Of a DNA stretch of 5,720 nt, positions 1 through 4,099 are shown piece after piece. The DNA is taken from contig NZ_UQXD01000069.1 in assembly GCF_900544955.1 (NCBI RefSeq), forward strand, positions 1 through 5,720. The letters are read 5' to 3'. The stretch is from an uncultured Oscillibacter sp. (GTDB taxonomy: Bacteria > Bacillota > Clostridia > Oscillospirales > Oscillospiraceae). The position numbers and the translations under genes are program-made. How positions within the stretch are numbered: the first letter of the stretch is position 1; every line of letters begins with the position of its first letter. The notes under the pieces were generated by a model. It saw nothing but the letters and a program-made list of their open reading frames with translations. It had not been told where the DNA came from and ran no database searches.

Positions 1-27
1 GCCCGCTTGGCGCGTCCGGACGGAACA

Positions 28-51
28 CACCGCCCCGGTGAGGGGGCGGTG
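28..51 (-). terminator. GC-rich hairpin after the proline-rich protein gene
   Basis: A nine-base-pair perfect stem (28-36 with 43-51) with a six-base loop lies 12 bases past the stop of the minus-strand gene ending at 64. On the minus strand it is followed by TGTGTTCC, which has only a few scattered T residues, so it is a weak intrinsic terminator candidate. Its central 20 bases differ at one position from the hairpin at 3289-3308. Confidence 0.4.
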
Positions 52-63
52 GGGGCGCGGGGG

Positions 64-426
64 TCAGCGGGGTCTTCCGGGGCGGTTGGGCCCGCCGGGA
101 CGGTGGTCCGGCGGACGGCCCGCAGGGGGCCTTCCCGGCGGCGGCAGCAGAATCGGCGGCCACAGCACGGGCGGGCGGATCCCGGGAGCGCATCCGTTGG
201 GCGGGCAGGGCATGGGCAGGCTCGGCTGCGCCGCGGTGATGCGCAGGGCGGTGATCTGCGGCGGGATGCTGCGGGTCATGACGCCGTTGTACCAGATATT
301 GATAAAATCGCCGGGCCGGAACTGACGGGCGACCGGCGTATTGACAAGGACATTCTGCCGTGTTTCAAGGTCGAGGACCAAGAGACGGTTCCTCTGCACC
401 TCGATCACGACGGCTTGCATGAACAT
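64..426 (-). CDS. Small protein with N-terminal beta-rich domain and proline-rich tail, function unknown
   Basis: A 120-residue protein that I cannot assign to a characterised family. Residues 4-63 look like a compact beta-rich, possibly OB-like domain: alternating hydrophobic strands (QAVVIEV, RLLVLDL), then QNVLVNT, a RPGD turn at 37-40, and a WYNGVMTRSIPPQITAL segment at 45-61. Residues 67-120 are about one third proline, rich in Gly and Arg, with two Cys (74, 79), and are probably disordered. There is no signal peptide or membrane segment. The ATG at 426 is preferred because GGGAGG (440-435) sits eight bases upstream. A GTG at 435 overlaps that site and is too close, while an ATG at 420 is further away. 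It lies 79 bases downstream of the gene ending at 506 on the same strand. The reading frame is real by its ribosome binding site and structured N-terminus; the function is not known. Confidence 0.72.
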   Translation of the reverse strand: MFMQAVVIEVQRNRLLVLDLETRQNVLVNTPVARQFRPGDFINIWYNGVMTRSIPPQITALRITAAQPSLPMPCPPNGCAPGIRPPVLWPPILLPPPGRPPAGRPPDHRPGGPNRPGRPR

Positions 427-460
427 GATGGGCACCTCCCTTCTTATCCCAGGGTATGCG

Positions 461-488
461 GCCCGGCGGGAAAGGGGAACCGCCGGGC
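461..488 (-). other. Inverted repeat between the two small minus-strand genes
   Basis: A nine-base-pair perfect stem (461-469 with 480-488) around a ten-base loop lies in the 79-base gap between the genes ending at 506 and starting at 426. No T-run follows on either strand, so it is not a standard intrinsic terminator. It could be an mRNA processing or stability element, or an inefficient terminator. Confidence 0.35.
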
Positions 489-505
489 GCCTGTCCGGGG
501 GCCTT

Positions 506-865
506 TCAGCCCTCTGTAAGGAGCGGCAGGACCAGCGCCAGGGCCCGGACCTGCGTTTCCAGCCGGGCGTACTGCCAGGTGCCGGGGCGCAGCTTGGCCA
601 GGACTTTTTCGGACTTGCTCAACAGGGACCGGATGGGGACGGCGGCCGCGGCCCCATCCCGCCCGGCGGGGTCCTGTGGGGCGCAGAGGCCGCATGCCTC
701 CCGGAGCAGCGCGCCCGCCAGCGCCAGCGCACGGTTTCTGTTTTCCAGCAGGGTGTGCTGGGCCGTCCCCGGCCGGAACTTGGCCTGGGCCCGCACGCTC
801 CTGTCCAGCATGGCGTCGATGGCCGCCAGCGCGGCTTCCATGTCCGCCTGGGTGGGATGCTGCAT
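506..865 (-). CDS. Small protein with an internal duplication (two RPGT repeat units), function unknown
   Basis: A 119-residue protein not assignable to a known family. It is built from two copies of one unit, residues 19-54 and 81-116. Aligned without gaps at an offset of 62 they share about 18 of 36 residues, including AK-x-RPGT and RALAL. Each unit reads as helix, RPGT turn, helix, so the protein is probably an all-alpha pair of hairpins. The linker (55-80) carries a CxxC (58-61) and an Ala/Gly/Pro stretch. There is no signal peptide or membrane segment. ATG at 865 is chosen because AGAGAGGAGG ends five bases upstream. The same frame stays open further upstream to about 1114, but that part is arginine-rich low-complexity sequence covering hairpins and is not believable protein. 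I found no convincing promoter between 866 and 1112. It may be co-transcribed with the gene at 426-64. Confidence 0.72.
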   Translation of the reverse strand: MQHPTQADMEAALAAIDAMLDRSVRAQAKFRPGTAQHTLLENRNRALALAGALLREACGLCAPQDPAGRDGAAAAVPIRSLLSKSEKVLAKLRPGTWQYARLETQVRALALVLPLLTEG

Positions 866-880
866 GAGGGCCTCCTCTCT

Positions 881-903
881 GCGCTCCGGGTTGCCGGGAG
901 CGC
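881..903 (-). other. 5' leader hairpin just upstream of a ribosome binding site
   Basis: GCGCTCC (881-887) pairs with GGAGCGC (897-903), and two further pairs form past a one-base bulge around a GTTG loop. On the minus-strand mRNA the hairpin ends a few bases before the AGAGAGGAGG site of the gene starting at 865. A second stem (919-924 with 929-934, loop GTTT) lies just upstream. They could stabilise the leader or modulate ribosome access. No known riboswitch motif was recognised. Confidence 0.3.
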
Positions 904-990
904 CCCGATCTGGTTTCGGCGGCCGTTTGGCCGCAGCGGTGCGTTCCCGGCGGGGCGAATCTCCCCTGCAAATACCCGGGGGAAACGTTT

Positions 991-1027
991 GCCGGCGGCG
1001 CCCCCTCCGGTGGGCCGGCGGCGCCCC
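991..1027. repeat. 14-base direct repeat, two copies
   Basis: GCCGGCGGCGCCCC occurs at 991-1004 and again at 1014-1027, separated by nine bases. Each copy contains GGCGCC, so the pair can also fold into a hairpin. The second copy ends directly at the -35 element of the plus-strand promoter at 1028. No gene covers this stretch; the intergenic interval 866-1112 otherwise holds only the hairpins and promoter listed separately. Confidence 0.5.
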
Positions 1028-1056
1028 TTGACTTTCCCGGGATTTTTCCGTATGAT
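1028..1056 (+). promoter_or_regulatory. Near-consensus sigma-70/sigma-A promoter with no recognised gene
   Basis: TTGACT at 1028-1033 and TATGAT at 1051-1056 are separated by the ideal 17 bases, matching five of six positions in each box. Transcription would start near 1063 and run into the stem at 1120-1153, which ends in TTTTT on this strand. The roughly 90-base transcript contains only a 25-codon frame (ATG 1069 to TAA 1144-1146) with no ribosome binding site. A small RNA is therefore possible, but a fortuitous promoter is not excluded. Confidence 0.5.
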
Positions 1057-1112
1057 CTTGCAATAGGGATGCTTGTTGCTGCCCATATGGCGACCACGCA
1101 GGAAGGGCTGAC

Positions 1113-1154
1113 AAAAAAGAAAATCCTCAAAGCCTTGCGGCTCTAAGGATTTTT
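1113..1154 (-). terminator. Intrinsic terminator of the tRNA-Val unit
   Basis: AAAATCCT (1120-1127) pairs with AGGATTTT (1146-1153), and an inner AGCC/GGCT stem encloses a four-base loop (GCAA on the minus strand). On the minus strand the stem is followed by a run of T residues interrupted once (TTTTCTTTTTT), a strong terminator immediately after the tRNA 3' end at 1156. On the plus strand the stem also closes in TTTTT, so it may stop transcription from the promoter at 1028 too. Confidence 0.85.
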
Positions 1155-1155
1155 G

Positions 1156-1232
1156 TGGTGGACGATACAGGACTCGAACCTGTGACCCCCTGCACGTCAA
1201 GCAGGTGCTCTAGCCAGCTGAGCTAATCGTCC
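1156..1232 (-). tRNA. tRNA-Val (anticodon GAC)
   Basis: A complete 77-base cloverleaf on the minus strand with encoded CCA. The acceptor stem pairs GGACGAT (5') with ATCGTCC (3'), discriminator A. The D arm is GCTC/GAGC. The anticodon stem is CCTGC/GCAGG with loop TTGACGT, giving anticodon GAC, which reads GUC valine codons. The T arm is ACAGG/CCTGT with the TTCGAGT loop. The variable loop is five bases. It is a single-gene unit with its own promoter (1249-1277) and terminator (1113-1154). No partial copy of its 3' end is visible elsewhere in the window, so there is no sign that it served as an attachment site here. Confidence 0.97.
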
Positions 1233-1248
1233 GAAGCGGAACGAATAT

Positions 1249-1277
1249 AGGATACACGAATTTCACCCATTTGTCAA
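1249..1277 (-). promoter_or_regulatory. Promoter of tRNA-Val
   Basis: Read on the minus strand, TTGACA (1277-1272) is a perfect -35 element, followed after 17 bases by TATCCT (1254-1249) as the -10. Transcription would start near 1242, about ten bases before the mature tRNA 5' end at 1232. The element lies in the short gap to the divergent reductase gene. Confidence 0.75.
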
Positions 1278-1336
1278 CACTTTTTTGCGGATTTTTATGG
1301 AACAACGTCCCCCTGCAAACTGGGGAGGAAATGGAA

Positions 1337-2071
1337 ATGGAAGAAATTGCATTGGTCACCGGGGCGTCCCGGGGCATTGGCCGGGCCATTGCCCGGGAGC
1401 TGGCCCGGGAGGGCCGGGCGGTGTGCGTCAACTATCTGGCGCGGCAGGCGGAGGCGGAGGCGCTGGCGGACCAGCTCCGGGCGGAGGGGCACCGGGCCAT
1501 GGCGGTACGGGCGGATGTGGCGGACCCCAGGGCGGTGGCGGCCATGGTGGCGGCGGTGGAGGCGGCCTGGGGCCCCGTGGAGCTGCTGGTGAACAACGCC
1601 GGCATCTCCCACCAGGGCCTGTTTCAGGACGTCAGCGACGAGGCGTGGGACCGGATCCTGGCGGTGAATCTCACCGGCGCCCGGAACGCCATCCGGGCGG
1701 TGCTGCCCCACATGCTCCACGAGAAGCGGGGCTGCATCGTCAACCTCTCCTCCATCTGGGGGCTGCGGGGGGCCAGCTGCGAGGTGGCCTACGCCTGCTC
1801 CAAGGCCGCCGTGGTGGGGCTGACCCGCTCCCTGGCGCTGGAGCTGGCCCCCTCCGGCATCCGGGTAAACGCCGTGGCGCCGGGGTGCGTGGAGACGGAT
1901 ATGGTGCGGGCGCTGGGCGGGGAGACCCGGGCGCTGCTGGTGGAGGAGACCCCCCTGGGCCGCCTGGGCACGCCGGAGGAGGTGGCCCACGCCGTGGCCT
2001 TTCTGGCCTCGGAGAGGGCCTCCTTCCTGACGGGCCAGGTGCTGACCGCCGACGGCGGCTTCACCGTGTAG
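1337..2071 (+). CDS. SDR-family NAD(P)H-dependent reductase, YmfI-like EF-P 5-aminopentanone reductase or FabG-like
   Basis: A 244-residue classical short-chain dehydrogenase/reductase of normal length. The Rossmann motif TGASRGIG is at 8-15, Asp60 is the adenine-ring contact, NNAG is at 86-89, and the catalytic tetrad is Asn111, Ser139, Tyr152 and Lys156 (YACSK). The C-terminal VAPGCVETDM and SFLTGQVLTADGGF blocks are typical of FabG-type enzymes. The SIWGLRGASCEVAY segment before the catalytic Tyr resembles YmfI-type reductases, which reduce the 5-aminopentanone group on the modified lysine of elongation factor P, rather than 3-oxoacyl-ACP reductases. That subfamily choice is from memory of the motif. 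ATG 1337 is chosen because GGGGAGG ends eight bases upstream; ATG 1331 is too close to it. The gene is transcribed alone, divergent from tRNA-Val, and ends at the terminator at 2103-2134. A weak TTGTCA/TATGGA pair (1271-1301, spacing 19) is the only upstream promoter candidate. Confidence 0.9.
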   Translation: MEEIALVTGASRGIGRAIARELAREGRAVCVNYLARQAEAEALADQLRAEGHRAMAVRADVADPRAVAAMVAAVEAAWGPVELLVNNAGISHQGLFQDVSDEAWDRILAVNLTGARNAIRAVLPHMLHEKRGCIVNLSSIWGLRGASCEVAYACSKAAVVGLTRSLALELAPSGIRVNAVAPGCVETDMVRALGGETRALLVEETPLGRLGTPEEVAHAVAFLASERASFLTGQVLTADGGFTV

Positions 2072-2102
2072 CGGCGCTAGAGGCGACGTCTCCGGTTCCA
2101 TG

Positions 2103-2134
2103 AAAAACGGCCGCCATTTGGCGGCCGTTTTTTT
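2103..2134. terminator. Bidirectional intrinsic terminator between convergent genes
   Basis: CGGCCGCC (2108-2115) pairs with GGCGGCCG (2120-2127) around a four-base ATTT loop, flanked by AAAAA (2103-2107) and TTTTTTT (2128-2134). Both strands end in a T-run, so it serves the plus-strand reductase (stop at 2071) and the minus-strand repressor (stop at 2195). Confidence 0.92.
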
Positions 2135-2148
2135 GCGGAAAAGCGGGC

Positions 2149-2167
2149 TTCCCGGCGGTGCCGGGAA
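2149..2167 (-). other. Inverted repeat downstream of the repressor gene
   Basis: TTCCCGG (2149-2155) and CCGGGAA (2161-2167) form a seven-base-pair stem with a five-base loop. On the minus strand GCCCGCTTTTCCGC follows. It may be a first, weak terminator of the repressor mRNA ahead of the strong shared terminator. Confidence 0.35.
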
Positions 2168-2194
2168 CGCGGGGCGGCTGCCCGGGGAGGGCCG

Positions 2195-2974
2195 TCAGCG
2201 GCCGGGCACGGGGAAGCGCCGCTTGGTGATGACCCGGCCCATGCAGGCGAAGCCCCGCCCGCTGGTGGAGGGAAGCACCACGTCGGCGTCCTCCCGCTGC
2301 CGGTTCAGGGAGAACAGGTACACGATGCCGCCCTCCTTGTGGTACTGCTTCACCACGCTGCCGCCGTCCACGGCGAACACGCCGATGTCGCCGTCCTGGA
2401 GGGGGTCCTTGCTGCAAAACACGGTGGAGCCGTCGGGGAAATGGGGCGCCATGCTGTCCCCCTGCACCCGGACGGCGAACATGGACCCCTGGGGGTCCTC
2501 CGGCGCCAAGGTGTAGTCCTCGTAGTCCTCGCCCATGATGGGGGCGGCGATGCCGGCGGCGGCGGGGGAGAGGAACAGGGGGACTACCTTCGGCTCCGGC
2601 GCCAGGGCGGTCTCCGCCAGGAAGCGGCTCTCGTCCTCCACCCGGGCCAGCTCCGTGTCCGCCAGCTCCCGGACGGCCTGCTTTCCCCAGATGTCCAGCG
2701 CGTCATAGTCCCGCCCCAGCTGCATGGCTCCGTCCGACAGGGACGGGGCTTTTTTGTTTCCCTCGGGCAGCGGGTGGGGGTCGCTGCGGCGGCCCATCAG
2801 ATAGTCGATGGAGACGTTGTATTTCTGCGCCACGGCGACCCAGAAATCGGATTTCGGGTCGCGGGCCCCGGTCTCATAGCCGTTGTAGGTGGTCTGGCCG
2901 ATGCCCAGGGCCGCGGCAAATTCCTTTTGCGTCATGGACAGGCTCTCTCGGAAGAGTTTCAGATTCTGATACAT
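2195..2974 (-). CDS. XRE-family repressor with S24 (LexA/CI-like) self-cleaving peptidase domain
   Basis: A 259-residue DNA-binding repressor of the phage CI/LexA-like type. Residues 4-61 form an XRE helix-turn-helix (MTQKEFAAALGIGQTTYNGYE, recognition helix near 24-35). Residues 62-125 are a linker, and about 130-250 are an S24 peptidase-like domain. The scissile bond candidate is Ala140-Gly141 in SPAAAGIAAP. The catalytic dyad would be Ser174 in VQGDSM and Lys209 in SVVKQY, a spacing (35) close to that of LexA and UmuD. All key residues are present, so RecA-stimulated autocleavage after DNA damage is expected from family knowledge. ATG 2974 is preferred because AAGGAGG lies seven bases upstream. 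It differs from host LexA of Firmicutes by having an XRE rather than winged-helix DNA-binding domain, so it is likely a prophage-type or domesticated regulator. It probably represses its own promoter and the divergent one at 3056-3084. Confidence 0.93.
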   Translation of the reverse strand: MYQNLKLFRESLSMTQKEFAAALGIGQTTYNGYETGARDPKSDFWVAVAQKYNVSIDYLMGRRSDPHPLPEGNKKAPSLSDGAMQLGRDYDALDIWGKQAVRELADTELARVEDESRFLAETALAPEPKVVPLFLSPAAAGIAAPIMGEDYEDYTLAPEDPQGSMFAVRVQGDSMAPHFPDGSTVFCSKDPLQDGDIGVFAVDGGSVVKQYHKEGGIVYLFSLNRQREDADVVLPSTSGRGFACMGRVITKRRFPVPGR

Positions 2975-2996
2975 GAAAGCGCCTCCTTCCCATCCC

Positions 2997-3025
2997 ACTA
3001 TAATACGCGGATGCCGTGAAGTCAA
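2997..3025 (-). promoter_or_regulatory. Promoter of the S24 repressor gene
   Basis: On the minus strand TTGACT (3025-3020) is followed after 17 bases by TATAGT (3002-2997). A TATTAT three bases further upstream is an alternative -10 with poorer spacing. Transcription would start near 2990, giving a leader of about 16 bases that contains the AAGGAGG site. An operator-like ATCCGCGT copy (3012-3005) lies in the spacer, so bound repressor would block polymerase: consistent with autoregulation. Confidence 0.75.
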
Positions 3026-3109
3026 TCAAAAATCCGCGAAATGTGAATATACCCCTTGACATAATCCACATAACGCGGTATTATAGACATACGGAATCCG
3101 CAAATCGCG
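3005..3109. promoter_or_regulatory. Putative operator cluster for the S24 repressor
   Basis: Four related GC-rich words sit in otherwise AT-rich DNA: ACGCGGAT (3005-3012), ATCCGCGA (3032-3039, the reverse complement orientation), ACGCGGTA (3073-3080), and ATCCGCAAATCGCG (3096-3109). The first lies in the spacer of the minus-strand promoter, the third abuts the -10 of the plus-strand promoter, and the fourth lies just past its start point. Placement over two divergent promoters beside a repressor gene suggests binding sites. The exact dyad could not be defined by eye. Confidence 0.45.
3056..3084 (+). promoter_or_regulatory. Strong divergent promoter facing away from the repressor gene
   Basis: TTGACA (3056-3061, perfect) and TATTAT (3079-3084, five of six) are 17 bases apart. 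Transcription would start near 3091. In a phage switch this promoter would drive the early or cro-like gene. Here the next 200 plus-strand bases contain no frame with a ribosome binding site, and beyond 3298 the transcript would be antisense to the Hint-like gene. The stretch 3111-3285 is GC-rich, holds several short inverted and direct repeats, and shows no gene I can support. Confidence 0.75.
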
Positions 3110-3285
3110 TTAAACGGCGGCAGTCGAGATCGTTTCCGCGGCGGCAGAGTAGACAGCGGAGGCCGCAGGGGGGCAGGACCGGCGGACCGCCCCGCCCCAC
3201 CGGCGGCGTGTGTTTTCGTCTCTCCGCCCTCCGCGTATCGGAGATGGGGGCGAGGGACCGGCAAAGGGGGGGGGTAAGCGGGGAA

Positions 3286-3311
3286 AAGCCGCCCCGGTCA
3301 GGGGGCGGCTT
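3286..3311 (-). terminator. Intrinsic terminator overlapping the Hint-like gene's stop codon
   Basis: AAGCCGCCCC (3286-3295) and GGGGCGGCTT (3302-3311) form a ten-base-pair stem whose six-base loop contains the TGA stop codon (3300-3298) of the Hint-like gene. On the minus strand the stem ends GGCTTTTCCCC, a short U-run. The core differs in one of 20 bases from the hairpin at 30-49. Confidence 0.65.
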
Positions 3312-3720
3312 GGGAGATCTCACAGTCAAAATCCCCCACGGGGATTCCGTCGGCGTATAGGATGCCGTGTTCCGAGGGCTCCAGCTGAAAGCCGTAGACC
3401 TTCTCGTTGTATGGGATGGCCTTGCACTGAGTCACCTGCAAGTCGAAGGCGGTCCACCCGTTGGAGCCCTGCAGGGCGATGCCGGGTTTGATTTTGGAGG
3501 CCGGGATGAAGCCGTGGCCGTTCCAGATCGGCTGCCCTTCGGAGACCACCAGGCACCGCTCTCCGGCGACCAGCCGGTACAGGGTTTCCTCCATGCCTGT
3601 GAAGATATTGGTGATGCGCGCCATGCCGGTGGACGTTTGGAGCAGGTCCCCGATGTGGAGCGCCTCGGCCAGACGCGTGGAGCCGTCCGCCATCAGAAGC
3701 TGCGTGGACTGTGAAAACAT
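3298..3720 (-). CDS. Free-standing degenerate Hint-fold (hedgehog/intein-type) protein
   Basis: A 140-residue protein whose whole length resembles a Hint domain. A block-A-like FSQSTQLLMADGSTR is at 2-16, the LHIGDLL turn at 21-27, and a strand ITNIFTGMEETLYRL at 36-50. A block-B-like LVVSEGQPIWNGHGF runs 57-71, and the closing VYGFQLEPSEHGILYADGIPVGDF is at 108-131. Hint domains normally auto-process proteins using an N-terminal Cys/Ser nucleophile and a TxxH histidine. Here the start Met stands where the nucleophile should be, Gln63 replaces the block-B His, and no C-terminal His-Asn is present, so self-cleavage looks lost. ATG 3720 has GGGGG eight bases upstream; ATG 3735 is an alternative giving 145 residues but has no clear ribosome binding site. 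It is probably co-transcribed with the DUF2589-like gene 89 bases upstream. Fold call from motif resemblance; function unknown. Confidence 0.72.
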   Translation of the reverse strand: MFSQSTQLLMADGSTRLAEALHIGDLLQTSTGMARITNIFTGMEETLYRLVAGERCLVVSEGQPIWNGHGFIPASKIKPGIALQGSNGWTAFDLQVTQCKAIPYNEKVYGFQLEPSEHGILYADGIPVGDFDCEISQAAP

Positions 3721-3809
3721 AGAAAGTGCCCCCATGCTTTAGAAGTCCGCTGCCGTTTGTGCCGGGCGCCTGCCAGGCGGGCGGTGCCCTCCGGCGCCGC
3801 AGGCCGGTG

Positions 3810-4004
3810 TCATTCCTCCGGCGGCGTTTCGCCGGGATGGACGGGCGGCACGGCGGTTGCCGCGGAGGGCGGCAGTTCGCCGGCGGCGGAGAGGAAGGCG
3901 GCGGTCTCCTGTGCAAGATGCAGCTGGCCGTCCGCCGCAGCGGACAGGGGCCCGCCGATCAGCTGCTTCAAGTCGAGCCCGGCAAACGGTGCGTCCTGAG
4001 ACAT
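3810..4004 (-). CDS. Short DUF2589-like protein
   Basis: A 64-residue protein. Residues 7-41 (FAGLDLKQLIGGPLSAAADGQ followed by LHLAQETAAFLSAAG) resemble the conserved N-terminal helix of DUF2589 proteins, a family without an established function, which as I recall are usually well over 100 residues with a beta-rich remainder. Here that remainder is missing and is replaced by a Pro/Glu-rich tail (43-64, ending GETPPEE). I looked for the missing part in the other minus-strand frames past the TGA at 3812-3810 and found none, so this looks like a short variant or an old truncation rather than a fresh frameshift. ATG 4004 is firm: AAAGGAGGGG lies six bases upstream. It is the first gene after the promoter at 4027-4055, followed by the Hint-like gene. 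No signal peptide or membrane segment. The family call is moderate. Confidence 0.7.
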   Translation of the reverse strand: MSQDAPFAGLDLKQLIGGPLSAAADGQLHLAQETAAFLSAAGELPPSAATAVPPVHPGETPPEE

Positions 4005-4026
4005 TCCACACCCCTCCTTTGAGGCC

Positions 4027-4055
4027 ATTCTATACGGTTTTTCCACGGTTGTCCA
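4027..4055 (-). promoter_or_regulatory. Promoter of the DUF2589-like / Hint-like gene pair
   Basis: On the minus strand TGGACA (4055-4050) and TAGAAT (4032-4027), each matching five of six consensus positions, are 17 bases apart. Transcription would start near 4020, just before the AAAGGAGGGG site of the gene at 4004. The -35 is upstream of the AAAACCG segment and does not overlap the prenyltransferase gene ending at 4100. Confidence 0.6.
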
Positions 4056-4099
4056 GAGGAAGGGACGGTTTTCGCCGAAAAGGGTCTCCACCCCGCCTC

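Noticed and set aside
866..1130. Upstream extensions of minus-strand frames through 866-1130, some into the tRNA
   Set aside because: They are Arg/Pro-rich, cross hairpins and the tRNA terminator, and bypass the strong ribosome binding site before 865.
1156..1232. tRNA-Val as a phage or element attachment site
   Set aside because: No integrase gene is present and no partial copy of the tRNA 3' end was seen elsewhere in the window.
1285..2103. Gly-rich plus-strand frame and a long minus-strand frame over the reductase gene
   Set aside because: Both are out-of-frame shadows of a gene with all SDR catalytic motifs; their composition is low complexity.
3016..3360. A 114-codon plus-strand frame as the missing cro-like gene
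   Set aside because: It begins upstream of the plus-strand promoter and has no ribosome binding site. Its translation is Arg/Gly-rich with no helix-turn-helix, and it ends antisense to the Hint-like gene.
3739..3812. Possible frameshift continuing the DUF2589-like protein past its stop
   Set aside because: The other two minus-strand frames after the TGA give Arg-rich sequence unlike the expected beta-rich remainder, and I saw no slippery sequence with a following structure.
4056..4099. Terminator for the prenyltransferase gene
   Set aside because: Only a four-base-pair GGGT/ACCC stem followed by TTTT and a short TTTTC/GAAAA dyad are visible; too weak to annotate.
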